From the NCBI GenBank assembly GCA_019459145.1, contig JAIBEK010000020.1, positions 124,001-188,000 on the forward strand: a stretch of DNA of 64,000 bases. Reading direction: 5' to 3'. The notes beneath the pieces are model-generated. The model was not told the DNA's origin, searched no databases, and saw only the letters and a list, made by a program, of their open reading frames with translations. Positions 1-8,405 of this stretch are shown piece after piece (within the stretch, counting starts at the first letter, position 1; each line of letters begins with the position of its first letter). The position numbers and the translations under genes are program-made. The DNA is from Arenimonas sp. Its GTDB lineage: Bacteria > Pseudomonadota > Alphaproteobacteria > Rhizobiales > Rhizobiaceae.

Positions 1-1
1 G

Positions 2-1438
2 GTCATCTATGAAGGCCTGTCGCGAGCACCGACCGTCTTGTTCAACGAGAAGGTGCTGTGCGGGCTGGGCAAGGGCCTGGCGACCACCGGCCGGATGGAC
101 GAGGAGGGCGTTGCCCGCGCCCTGGCCTCGCTTCGCCGCTTCGGCGCCCTGTCGCGCCAGGCGCGCGCAACCGCGATGTTTGTTCTCGCAACCGCCGCCG
201 CCCGCGAAGCGGCGAACGGCCCGGATTTCATCCGTGCGGCCGAGGAGATTCTCGGTACCCCGATCGAGGTCCTGACCGGTGAGCAGGAGGCGCTCTATTC
301 CGCGCTTGGCATCGTCAGCGGTTTCCACGATCCGGACGGCATCGCCGGCGACCTGGGCGGCGGTTCGCTGGAACTGATCGACATCAAGGGTCGCGAACTC
401 GGCACCGGCATCACGCTGCCGCTCGGAGGGCTCAGACTGTCCGAGACGGCCGGCGGTTCGCTGGCAAGCGCCCGCACCTTCGCCCGCAAGCTGATCCGGC
501 AGGCCTCGCTGCTCCAGCGCGGCAGGGGCCGAACCTTTTACGCGGTCGGCGGAACCTGGCGCAACATCGCCAAGTTGCATATGGAGATGCGGAAATATCC
601 GTTGCACATGATGCAGGGCTATGAACTGCCCTTCGACGAGATCACGCAGTTCCTCGACGAGATCATTTCCGGAGCCACCGCGCGCGACCCCGCCTGGAGC
701 GCGATTTCCAAGAGCCGCCGTGCGCTTCTGCCCTATGGCGCGATCGCCATGCGTGAGGTGCTGGATGCCATGCGGCCCGCGCGGGTTTCCTTCTCGGCGC
801 AAGGCGTGCGTGAAGGCTATCTCTATTCGCTCCTGTCGGAGGAGGATCGCGGACTCGACCCGCTTCTCACCGCAGCCGACGAACTGGCGATCTTGCGCGC
901 CCGCTCGCCCGAGCATGCCCGCGAGCTTGCGGCCTGGACGGGCCGGATGATGCCCTGTTTCGACGTCACCGAGACTGAGGAGGAGAGCCGCTACCGGCAG
1001 GCCGCCTGCCTGCTCGCCGACATCAGCTGGCGCGCCCATCCCGACTATCGCGGCCTGCAGGCGCTGAACATCATCGCCCATTCCTCCTTCGTCGGCATCA
1101 CCCACCCTGGCCGCGCCTTCATCGCGCTCGCCAACTATTACCGTTTCGAGGGCCTCTACGACGATGGCCAGACCGGGCCGCTGGCGACGATCGCCACCGA
1201 GCGACTGCTGGAAAACGCCAAGCTGCTCGGCGGCCTGTTGCGCGTCGTCTATCTGTTCTCCGCATCGATGCCGGGGATCGTGCACAACCTGGCCTTCCGA
1301 AAGTCCGCGCGGCCGGATCTTGATCTGGAATTCGTCGTGCCATCCGCCTACCGTGAGTTTGCCGGCGAACGGCTCGAAGGCCGCCTTCAACAGCTTTCGC
1401 GACTGACGGGCAAGCGACTGGCCTTCCGGTTCGAATAG
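2..1438 (+). CDS. ppx: Exopolyphosphatase, 5' end cut by window edge
   Basis: Ppx/GppA-family phosphatase that removes terminal phosphate from inorganic polyphosphate (or pppGpp) in the cytoplasm. The reading frame is open from base 2, so the start codon lies left of the window; 478 residues are visible. A TTG at 38 is internal, because the upstream codons VIYEGLSRAPTV match the family. The glycine-rich phosphate-binding motif DLGGGSLELID of the actin-like ATPase fold is encoded near 352. The C-terminal HD-like helical region is intact and ends in AFRFE. About 30 N-terminal residues, including the first phosphate loop, are presumably missing off the edge. In many rhizobia ppx is followed by an rRNA methyltransferase gene (rlmE); that gene is not here. 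Confidence 0.9.
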   Translation, partial: VIYEGLSRAPTVLFNEKVLCGLGKGLATTGRMDEEGVARALASLRRFGALSRQARATAMFVLATAAAREAANGPDFIRAAEEILGTPIEVLTGEQEALYSALGIVSGFHDPDGIAGDLGGGSLELIDIKGRELGTGITLPLGGLRLSETAGGSLASARTFARKLIRQASLLQRGRGRTFYAVGGTWRNIAKLHMEMRKYPLHMMQGYELPFDEITQFLDEIISGATARDPAWSAISKSRRALLPYGAIAMREVLDAMRPARVSFSAQGVREGYLYSLLSEEDRGLDPLLTAADELAILRARSPEHARELAAWTGRMMPCFDVTETEEESRYRQAACLLADISWRAHPDYRGLQALNIIAHSSFVGITHPGRAFIALANYYRFEGLYDDGQTGPLATIATERLLENAKLLGGLLRVVYLFSASMPGIVHNLAFRKSARPDLDLEFVVPSAYREFAGERLEGRLQQLSRLTGKRLAFRFE

Positions 1439-1619
1439 GATCACCACGCCGGGCCTGCGGGCCATTCCAGCGGCAGGCGGATGTTCGCGTGGCGTTGAAC
1501 GAACCCGTTGAGCATTGTTTAACCCTGTGGCTCGCAAGTCGAATCCGCCCAGTTTGGGTCGTTGTATTGGTCCGTGTTCGCCATAGTTTGTCGATATTCG
1601 ACACAACGAGGTGAATACT

Positions 1620-1925
1620 ATGACGTCCTACAGCATATCGATCGTCAACAATTCCAACAATTCGGCAGCTTATACCATCTTCCAGAAGCCGCCGCAGGCG
1701 GCAGACAGCGCGATCCTCGCCTGGAACACCAGGGCTCCATCGACCCCGACCAACGTCGACTGGTCCAAGTCGTACACCTATGACGATGCGACGGCGGTCG
1801 GTGCTCAGACGCCCGCCACGACGAGGTCGCCCCTGCAACCGAACGCGGACGGGAGCTACGCCTACAACATTTCCGGCAATGTACAGACCTGGGAAGCGAC
1901 CCCCGGCACGGCCTACTATCTCTGA
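1620..1925 (+). CDS. Small RhiA-like protein of unknown function
   Basis: A 101-residue protein. I chose the ATG at 1620 over the in-frame GTG at 1611, because the GTG is part of the Shine-Dalgarno-like GAGGTG that sits 6-7 nt before the ATG. The product begins with a beta-rich segment carrying IVNNSNNSAAYTIFQ, followed by an alternating polar/aromatic sequence and a tyrosine-rich end. There is no signal peptide and no membrane segment. The 'I-NNS...FQ...AW' pattern recalls the N-terminal part of the rhizobial rhizosphere-expressed protein RhiA, which is more than twice as long; this is a resemblance from memory, not an alignment. A strong hairpin terminator follows 17 nt after the stop, so it is likely a monocistronic gene. 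Confidence 0.65.
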   Translation: MTSYSISIVNNSNNSAAYTIFQKPPQAADSAILAWNTRAPSTPTNVDWSKSYTYDDATAVGAQTPATTRSPLQPNADGSYAYNISGNVQTWEATPGTAYYL

Positions 1926-1942
1926 CACGAAGAGACACACGG

Positions 1943-1972
1943 AAAAGCCGGCGGGAAGGTCCGCCGGCTTTT
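1943..1972. terminator. Bidirectional intrinsic terminator
   Basis: A perfect 12-bp stem (AAAAGCCGGCGG with CCGCCGGCTTTT) encloses a 6-nt loop. It lies between two convergent genes, and T-rich sequence follows on both strands, so it can end transcription from either side. Confidence 0.85.
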
Positions 1973-1998
1973 CTGCTCTTGTCGGCGCGCAACCAGGC

Positions 1999-3354
1999 TT
2001 ACTTGGCGGCGAGGAGTTCGCCGACTTCGAGCAGCACGAATTCGTTGTCGTCCGCCTTGTCGAGCGAACGGCCGGCCGAGAAGGGCAGGTTGTTGTCATT
2101 GCCGACGACGATGTGCGTGGCATCGATCACGTCGACGTTCTCGATGGTGACGAAAGGCATGTCGTAGAAGCCTTCGCCGCCTCCCTGGCGCTTCTTGTTG
2201 CCCGGATCGGCGATCGTCATCAGGTCGATATAGCCGATCTTCCGAACGGCCTTGCCGGCGTTCTCGTCCGTCATTTCGATCTTGTAGATGCGTTTGTGCT
2301 TGGCGGGCGTGGCAAAGCAGGTCGGTTCCGGCTTCTTCGGATCGGCGCAAGCCTTGTCGGAGGCGCCGGCGCCGTTGTCGCGCTCGATGACGAGGGCAGT
2401 CGTGCCGTCGATCATGTTGAAGTCGCCGATCGCCTCGCCGCCTTCCGACAGCGGATAGAGCCACGAGCGGCCGGTCCAGGCCTTGGAGGCAGTGTCAAGT
2501 TCGATGATGCGCAGCGCGGTCAGGCCATCGGCCTTCTCGGCCGAGCCGTCCTCAAGGTAGAGCGGGCCTTCCAGCAGGCCGTAAAGCTTGGAGCCGTCCT
2601 TCGACATCGCCATGCCCTCATAACCGCCAGAGCGCTTCAGGTTGAAAGCGGGCATCTTGGCGGTCGGGTTGGCTGGAACGACGAGCGTTGCATTGTCCGG
2701 GGACCTCACCTCGATCTCGCCGGCCTTGGTCGAAATTACGTCGGTGAGCTTGCCGTCTCGGGTGAACTTCAGGATATAGGGACCGAATTCCTCGCCCACC
2801 CAGAAGCCGTCTGCGGTAGGCTGGATCGACTCGACGTCGAAATCGGCGCCGGTCAGGTAGCGCTGCTCGGCGCCTTCCATGACGATCGGGAAGGGAGCCT
2901 TCTTATCGGGGTCGGACAGGAACACGGTTTCGAGGTGCTCTACCTTGCCGGCATCCCAGCCGAACTTGATGTGATGCAGCATCAGCATCGAATCGGGGGA
3001 GTTGTTCTTCGAGCCGAAGCCGTTGTCGGAAAGGCTCCAGAAGGTGCCGTCGTCCATGGTCTTGATGCCGGAAAAGCCCTGCATGGCCTGACCGTCGAAC
3101 GGCATGGAAAGCCCGGTCAGGCGCACGCCGTCCTTGCCGGGAATTGTGCCGAGGGCGCCCGTGCGCTTGCGGTCCGCGGTCGTGAATTTGCCGGATGACT
3201 TAAGATGTGCCGGAGCGTCGGCCGGGGCGGCGATGATCGTATTGGCGGGCAAGACCGCGTGGCTGACGAGCTTGGCCGGGAAGGCGATCTCGTCGGCTAA
3301 AGCCGGTGCTGCGAGGAGGAAAAGGGATATGGAGGCAAGGAGATGGTTCTTCAT
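1999..3354 (-). CDS. Secreted esterase-like/phytase-like domain protein
   Basis: A 451-residue exported protein of the esterase-like-activity-of-phytase family (PF13449 type). An N-terminal signal peptide (MKNHLLASISLFLLAAPALA) is followed by a beta-propeller-like sequence with repeated DGTFWSLSDNGFG and DGFWVGEEFGPYILKF type segments that are typical of the family. It probably hydrolyses a phosphoester or ester in the periplasm; the substrate is unknown. An ATG five codons further upstream (3369) is also in frame, but MKN at 3354 gives a normal signal peptide and has GGTGA in front. It is transcribed alone and converges on the terminator at 1943-1972. Confidence 0.85.
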   Translation of the reverse strand: MKNHLLASISLFLLAAPALADEIAFPAKLVSHAVLPANTIIAAPADAPAHLKSSGKFTTADRKRTGALGTIPGKDGVRLTGLSMPFDGQAMQGFSGIKTMDDGTFWSLSDNGFGSKNNSPDSMLMLHHIKFGWDAGKVEHLETVFLSDPDKKAPFPIVMEGAEQRYLTGADFDVESIQPTADGFWVGEEFGPYILKFTRDGKLTDVISTKAGEIEVRSPDNATLVVPANPTAKMPAFNLKRSGGYEGMAMSKDGSKLYGLLEGPLYLEDGSAEKADGLTALRIIELDTASKAWTGRSWLYPLSEGGEAIGDFNMIDGTTALVIERDNGAGASDKACADPKKPEPTCFATPAKHKRIYKIEMTDENAGKAVRKIGYIDLMTIADPGNKKRQGGGEGFYDMPFVTIENVDVIDATHIVVGNDNNLPFSAGRSLDKADDNEFVLLEVGELLAAK

Positions 3355-3553
3355 GGCGTCACCATTCATGAGAAGGTTGAGGACGCGGCATGGTTAGCGA
3401 CGCTTGATGTCGCTCGAATTTCGGTCGCGTGAAGTTTCGGTGAAAGCCCTTGGGCGACCGATTGCAGCACGATGAAACGCGCTGGCTGATGTCGAACGAT
3501 GCGAAAGTCGGCTGATTGGGGCGATCTGCGCGAAGCGGTCGGCGGTTTTGCCG

Positions 3554-4552
3554 TCAAGCTCGGTCGTCATCGCCGTCCTCCCCATTCTGTGGTTCGAACG
3601 CATCACCCCAGTCGGCGCGCCGGGCCGCCTTGAACACGGCGCCGTCGCGGCGGCTGACGGTCAGTTCCTCGGCATCACCGTCGGCAAGACAGAGCTTGAG
3701 CCTGGCAAGCCCGCTCGATGCGCGCGGCGGGGCCAGCACGCGGGCAGACGGTGGCGCGGCGGCATGGCGCGAGGCGGCGATGAAGATGTATTTCTCGTCT
3801 TCCCACGGCACTTCCGCCCCCTTGGAAAGCCGGTGGACCCGCGAGCGCGCGACGCGTCTTGAGAAATGGCACCAGTCGGGTGCCGTGATCGGACAGTCTT
3901 TCGCATGCGGGCAGGGCGCCACGACCTTGGCGCCAGCGTCGATCAGCACCTGCCGGGCAGCAAGTATGCGCCGCCAGCCGGCCGGTGTGCCGGGCTCGAC
4001 GATGACGATGGTGTGGGCGGTCAGTTCCCACAGCCGCTTGACGACATTCGCTATGGCCGTCTCGGCGATCTCGTCCAGCACATAGGCCAGCGTGACGAGG
4101 TCGGCCGGTACAAGCTCCGGAATGGTGCCGGTGATGTCGCCGGCGAGCCAGCTCGTCGCCACGTTGGAGTGTTCCGCGAGCGCTGCGCCGACCGAACGGA
4201 TGGCGGGGCTTGCCTCGACCAGCGTGGCACGATCCAGTTCCGGCCAGGCATCGCTCGCCGCCCAGAACACGGTGCCGGGTCCGGCACCGAAATCGAGAAG
4301 ACTTGTCGGCTGGAATTCGGGGGAGGCTTCCTCGACCATCGAAAGGGCGGCGCGCACGGCGGCATAGGTCGCCGGAAGGCGCGTGGCGAGGTAGGCCTTG
4401 GCGGCGAGCTCGCCGTCGAGATGGAATTTTCCGTCGCGCACCTCCCGCCGATAGCGGTCGGAGAGTTTTCCGCTGGCGCGGGCCAGGCGCTCGATCGGTT
4501 CATGCTCCAGCATCTGCTCGACGGCGGCCTTGAGCGGGGCGGGGAGTTCCAT
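3554..4552 (-). CDS. Rsm22-family ribosomal small-subunit methyltransferase-like protein
   Basis: A 332-residue homologue of Rsm22/METTL17, which helps assemble the mitochondrial-type small ribosomal subunit. A Rossmann SAM-binding motif LDFGAGPG lies at residues 86-93. Cysteines at 214, 220 and 228, in a CPHAKDC...WCHF arrangement, plus Cys288 make a plausible four-cysteine iron-sulfur site as described for METTL17. The tail is acidic (EDGDDD). It lies directly downstream of rnd, with a 32-nt gap, on the same strand and is probably co-transcribed with it. RNA-methylating activity is not established for bacterial members, so an assembly role is as likely. Confidence 0.85.
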   Translation of the reverse strand: MELPAPLKAAVEQMLEHEPIERLARASGKLSDRYRREVRDGKFHLDGELAAKAYLATRLPATYAAVRAALSMVEEASPEFQPTSLLDFGAGPGTVFWAASDAWPELDRATLVEASPAIRSVGAALAEHSNVATSWLAGDITGTIPELVPADLVTLAYVLDEIAETAIANVVKRLWELTAHTIVIVEPGTPAGWRRILAARQVLIDAGAKVVAPCPHAKDCPITAPDWCHFSRRVARSRVHRLSKGAEVPWEDEKYIFIAASRHAAAPPSARVLAPPRASSGLARLKLCLADGDAEELTVSRRDGAVFKAARRADWGDAFEPQNGEDGDDDRA

Positions 4553-4584
4553 CGATCCCGTCCTCTTTCGCTAGCCTACGGGGC

Positions 4585-5730
4585 TCAGAATTCCACCGCT
4601 TCGACGCGCTTGTCGACGAAGCGCAGGCCGACACCGCCGGAAATGAGCTTGAGGGCGACGTCGCCGAACAGCTCGCGCCGCCAGCCGTGCATGGCCTGAA
4701 CCTCGGCATTCTCGCCCTCGGCGGCGATCTTTTCCAGATCCTCGGTATTGGCGATCACCTTGGAGGCGACGCCGTGTTTTTCCGAGGTGAGGCGCAGCAG
4801 CACCTTCAACAGTTCTACGGCGGCCTGGGCGCCTTCGGGGGCGTGGCTGTGGCGCTGGACATGCGGCATGTCCGCCTTCGGCAAGGCCAGCGCCGCATTG
4901 ACCTGTTCGACGATCGCCGCACCCGCGGCCGAGCGTTCCCATCCCTTCGGGATGGTGCGCAGCCGTGCCAGCCCCTCGGTATCCTTCGGCTGTTGCTGGG
5001 CGATCTCGTAGATCGCGTCGTCCTTCAGCACGCGCGAGCGCGGGACGTTGCGGTTGCGCGCCTCGCGTTCGCGCCAGGCGGCGACATATTGCATGACGGC
5101 CAGCTCCTGCGGCTTGCGCAGCCGCATTTTCAGCCGCTGCCAGGCGTCGTCGGGATGCAGGTCATAGGTCTCGCGAGATTCGAGGATCGCCATTTCCTCG
5201 GTCAGCCAGGCGGCACGGCCCTCGCGGTCCAGTTCTTCCTTGAGCTTCAGATAGACGTCGCGCAGATGGGTGACGTCGGCCAGCGCATAGTCGAGCTGCT
5301 TTTCCGACAGGGGCCTGCGGCTCCAGTCGGTGAAGCGTGAGGTCTTGTCGATATGGACGTTCTTCACCTTCTGCACCAGTTGGTCGTAGGACACGCTGTC
5401 GCCGAAGCCGCAGACCATGGCCGCGACCTGGGTGTCGAAGATCGGATGCGGGATCAGCTTGCCGAGATGGAAGATGATTTCGATGTCCTGGCGCGCGGCA
5501 TGAAACACCTTGATCACCGATGTGTCGGCCATCAGCGCGAAGAAGGGCGAAAGATCGAGGCCCTTGGCCAGCGGATCGACGATCACTTCGAGATCCGGGC
5601 TCGCCATCTGGATCAGGCAGAGTTCCGGCCAGAACGTCGTTTCCCGCAGGAACTCGGTATCGATGGTGATGAAATCCGATTGGGCGAGCTTCAGGCAGGC
5701 TTCTTCTAATGCGGCAGTGGTCTCGATCAT
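4585..5730 (-). CDS. rnd: Ribonuclease D
   Basis: A 381-residue 3'-5' exoribonuclease that trims tRNA precursors. The N-terminal DEDD exonuclease domain shows the first acidic pair in ITIDTEFLRETTF (Asp24, Glu26), a second motif around FHAARQDIEII, and a third in YALADVTHLRDVY with the tyrosine of the DEDDy class. An HRDC domain follows in the second half (RNVPRSRVLKDDAIYEIA region). Length is normal for alphaproteobacterial RNase D. It is upstream of the Rsm22-like gene on the same strand, which would put two RNA/ribosome maturation functions in one transcript. No clear ribosome-binding site precedes the ATG. Confidence 0.93.
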   Translation of the reverse strand: MIETTAALEEACLKLAQSDFITIDTEFLRETTFWPELCLIQMASPDLEVIVDPLAKGLDLSPFFALMADTSVIKVFHAARQDIEIIFHLGKLIPHPIFDTQVAAMVCGFGDSVSYDQLVQKVKNVHIDKTSRFTDWSRRPLSEKQLDYALADVTHLRDVYLKLKEELDREGRAAWLTEEMAILESRETYDLHPDDAWQRLKMRLRKPQELAVMQYVAAWREREARNRNVPRSRVLKDDAIYEIAQQQPKDTEGLARLRTIPKGWERSAAGAAIVEQVNAALALPKADMPHVQRHSHAPEGAQAAVELLKVLLRLTSEKHGVASKVIANTEDLEKIAAEGENAEVQAMHGWRRELFGDVALKLISGGVGLRFVDKRVEAVEF

Positions 5731-5858
5731 TGGGGCTCGGTCATGAACTGGAGTTGATCAACCTTAGTTCCCCTTTCGACCCGCGATGTCAATATGATCG
5801 GGCCTCCGCTCGCCCTTGCGAGGGCCTTGCCGCACGGCTTTTCGCGATGTTGGCGGTG

Positions 5859-6764
5859 TCAGGCCGGATCGGCGGCTCCGATCCCGCGTGCCTTGCGCAC
5901 TTCCGCGATGTTGGCGCGGTGAACGGCTTCATAGGGTTCGAAATAGAAGATCCGTCCGGCTGCGAGATCGTCGGCGACGAAGTCGCGCAGGGAGAGGCTG
6001 TCGAGCGCCGGGTCCTCGGCGCGATCGAGCAGTCGCTCCAGGTAGTCGCGATTGGCGTCGATCAGGCTCGGCTCATAGCCGCCGGCGGCGATCTTCTCGC
6101 GCGCGCCATGGTCCGGCAGGATGCGGCGGATCGGCAGCGTCTTCAGCCGGTTCAGCTCGGCGATATGGGTGGCGATATGCGCGGGCTCGGACACATAGGT
6201 GATGGTGTCCTCAAGCGTATCGCCGGCCAGCAGGATGCCCTGGTCGGGCAGGAACAGCACGGTGCCGTCGGCGCTGTGAATGTCGAATTGCAGGAGCTCG
6301 ACCGTGCGCTCGCCGATCGTCAGGGTCATTTGTCGGTCGAACAGCCGGTTCGGCATGACGACGGGATTGATCGGCGGCGTCTTGCGGGCGAGCGTCTTGA
6401 CGTTCTCGATCAGCGCCCTTGCCGTCAGTCGGTTGGCGATGATCTCGCAATCGGCGAAGATCGCATTTCCGGCAATGTGGTCGGTATGCCAGTGGCTGAG
6501 CACGAGGCGCATGGCCGTGACGCCCAGCCCCTCGAGATGGTCGCGCACCGCGCGGGCATGGTCGAGCGAGGTATGGCTGTCATAGACGATCGCCTCATGG
6601 CCGTCGACCAGGGCGTAGGTGGCGATGCCGAGCGAATAGGCGCCGTCGTCGAGCCAGTTCTTTGCCTCGGAATAGAGGCGCTTTCCGGGAATGCGGCCGT
6701 CATAATAGGCATAGAGACCGGGATAGGGCTCGAGCACGGTCATCGTGGCGGCAAGATTAGGCAA
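5859..6764 (-). CDS. MBL-fold metallo-hydrolase
   Basis: A 301-residue metallo-beta-lactamase-fold hydrolase. The zinc signature HWHTDHIAGN (His91, His93, Asp95, His96) is complete, and later conserved positions LAGDTLEDTITY and LPDHGAREKI supply the remaining metal ligands. The start is probably the TTG at 6764, because GGAG lies 7 nt upstream; the first in-frame ATG (6743) has no good ribosome-binding site. It is flanked by rnd and a divergent-spaced MFS gene, with its own intergenic region. A perfect 16-bp palindrome 71 nt upstream may be its operator. The substrate is not predictable; the subfamily resembles SoxH-like or glyoxalase-II-like hydrolases. Confidence 0.85.
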   Translation of the reverse strand: MPNLAATMTVLEPYPGLYAYYDGRIPGKRLYSEAKNWLDDGAYSLGIATYALVDGHEAIVYDSHTSLDHARAVRDHLEGLGVTAMRLVLSHWHTDHIAGNAIFADCEIIANRLTARALIENVKTLARKTPPINPVVMPNRLFDRQMTLTIGERTVELLQFDIHSADGTVLFLPDQGILLAGDTLEDTITYVSEPAHIATHIAELNRLKTLPIRRILPDHGAREKIAAGGYEPSLIDANRDYLERLLDRAEDPALDSLSLRDFVADDLAAGRIFYFEPYEAVHRANIAEVRKARGIGAADPA

Positions 6765-6834
6765 GGCATGGCTCCTTTGGGCGCAACGGCTCGGCAGGAT
6801 GGAAACGTCGCGACATTGGCATCCCGCGCCATGC

Positions 6835-6850
6835 GTTGACAGTTGTCAAC
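6835..6850. promoter_or_regulatory. Perfect palindrome GTTGAC-AGTT-GTCAAC
   Basis: A perfect 6-4-6 inverted repeat in the gap between the MBL hydrolase and the MFS gene. It overlaps a TTGACA -35-like hexamer on both strands, so a repressor bound here could block a promoter for the hydrolase. The cognate regulator is not visible in the window. Confidence 0.4.
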
Positions 6851-6910
6851 CGTGGCGTTTCAGATCGCGGTTCACCCGTCATCCCGGTCCTACGGCTCCT
6901 GGTGAGGGGG

Positions 6911-8146
6911 CTATTCGCCCTTGTCGGACGGCGGTGCCGCCAGCTTGTTGAAGAAGGTCGATGTGCGCAACAGGTTGCGGAAGCCCATGCGGCGCTTTGA
7001 GGCCGGCACGCCCTCGCGCACCATCATGCGGCTCAGCGTATAGGCCATGAAGCCGAAAAGCACGACGACCATGTAGATGAACAACGCCTGCGGACCGAAC
7101 AGGTCGAGCATGAAGGAGGCGAACAGCGGGCCGATCACCGCACCGATCGACCAGAAGAACAGGGTGCCGGCCGAAACCAGGGCATGCTGGCCGGGCGCCG
7201 CATGGTCGTTGGCATGGGCGGAACAGAGCGAGTAGAGCGGCATGGCGAAGGCGCCGAAGGCGAAGATGCCGGCGAAATTCAGCCAGGCATTGGTCCCGGC
7301 GACAAAGGCCAGGAACAGCCCCGAAGCGAAGGCGCCGAAGGTGGCGACCAGGATGATCAGCCGTCGGTCGAGCTTGTCGGAATAATGACCGAGCGGATAT
7401 TGCAGCACCACCCCGGCGAAGATGCCGACGCTCATGAAGGTGGCGATCGCCGTCACCGACATGCCGATGCCGTCGGCATAGATCGGACCCAGCGAGCGGA
7501 AGCTTGAATTTGTCAGCCCCACGACGATACAGCCGACGGTGGCCAACGGCGACACCTTCCACAGCACGCGAATGTCGAAGCGCACGTCTTCCGGCGCTTC
7601 GGGGCTGGAGCGGTCGGTCAGCGAGATCGGCACGAGCGACAGCGTCAGCGCCATGGAAATGATGACGAACAGCTCGAACCCGCCGATGCCGACGGCGGGG
7701 ATCGCATATTGGGCCAGCGTGACGGCGCCGAGATCGACGAAACGATAGATCGACAGGGTCCGGGCACGGGTCGAATTGGTCACCTTGGCGTTCAGCCAGC
7801 TTTCCACCACGGCGAACAGCCCGGCGAAGCAGATGCCCTGGACGAGGCGCATCAGGAACCAGGCGGTCGGATCGATGAACAACAGCATCAGGATGGAGGC
7901 GGCGGAAGCAATGGCGGCGAGCGCCGAGAAGGTGCGGATATGGCCGGTCGCCCGGATCAGCCGTGTGACGTAGATGCAGCCGATGGCAAAGCCGATATTG
8001 TAGCCGGTGCCGACCACGCCGATCATCGAGGTCGAAAAGCCTTCCTCGAGCGCCCGCAGCGAGATGAAGGTTCCCTGCAGGCCGTTGCCACCGATCAGGA
8101 TGCCGGCGGTGGCAAGCAGGGGGATGAGCGGGCGCAGCGACGACAT
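6911..8146 (-). CDS. MFS transporter
   Basis: A 411-residue inner-membrane permease with about 12 hydrophobic segments and the two six-helix halves of the major facilitator superfamily. The loop after helix 2 has the [10 protein letters not shown] arrangement and the second half has the matching [11 protein letters not shown] loop. The overall pattern is closest to YcaD-like bacterial MFS proteins, often annotated as sugar or drug efflux. The C-terminal tail is basic and cytoplasmic. It is monocistronic and divergent from aspS. The substrate is unknown. Confidence 0.85.
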   Translation of the reverse strand: MSSLRPLIPLLATAGILIGGNGLQGTFISLRALEEGFSTSMIGVVGTGYNIGFAIGCIYVTRLIRATGHIRTFSALAAIASAASILMLLFIDPTAWFLMRLVQGICFAGLFAVVESWLNAKVTNSTRARTLSIYRFVDLGAVTLAQYAIPAVGIGGFELFVIISMALTLSLVPISLTDRSSPEAPEDVRFDIRVLWKVSPLATVGCIVVGLTNSSFRSLGPIYADGIGMSVTAIATFMSVGIFAGVVLQYPLGHYSDKLDRRLIILVATFGAFASGLFLAFVAGTNAWLNFAGIFAFGAFAMPLYSLCSAHANDHAAPGQHALVSAGTLFFWSIGAVIGPLFASFMLDLFGPQALFIYMVVVLFGFMAYTLSRMMVREGVPASKRRMGFRNLLRTSTFFNKLAAPPSDKGE

Positions 8147-8232
8147 GAAGGCCTTTTCGGGCAGGTTGAGGCGCGACTCGGAATCGCCCGGACGCCGTTC
8201 ATCTTGTATCTGTGCCGGTGCAACGAAAACAG

Positions 8233-8245
8233 TTCACGTCGTGAA
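8233..8245. promoter_or_regulatory. Perfect inverted repeat TTCACG-T-CGTGAA
   Basis: A perfect 6-1-6 palindrome in the divergent region between the MFS gene and aspS, 87 nt upstream of the MFS start. Size and symmetry suit a dimeric repressor operator. No promoter hexamers clearly overlap it. Confidence 0.3.
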
Positions 8246-8307
8246 TGAAGCCATCACGAAAATCGATTGTCTCCGGCGCTTGCGATATTGCGTGAAAGCC
8301 TTCAGCC

Positions 8308-8337
8308 TTGACAAATCGGGCGTGTCATGCGCTTGTC
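8308..8337 (+). promoter_or_regulatory. Possible aspS promoter
   Basis: CTTGACA at 8307-8313 matches the rhizobial -35 consensus. Seventeen to eighteen bases downstream only a weak -10 (GCTTGT/CTTGTC) is seen. It lies about 70 nt before the aspS start. Confidence 0.35.
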
Positions 8338-8405
8338 CGCGCGATTTAAAGCCCGAGATTCCGTGCCTTCGCCGGACCCCTTCAAAGAATATGCAGGATA
8401 AAACC

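Noticed and set aside
8007-8405. Upstream extension of the aspS frame
   Set aside because: It runs opposite the MFS gene start; the conserved AspRS N-terminus and ribosome-binding site put the start at 8406.
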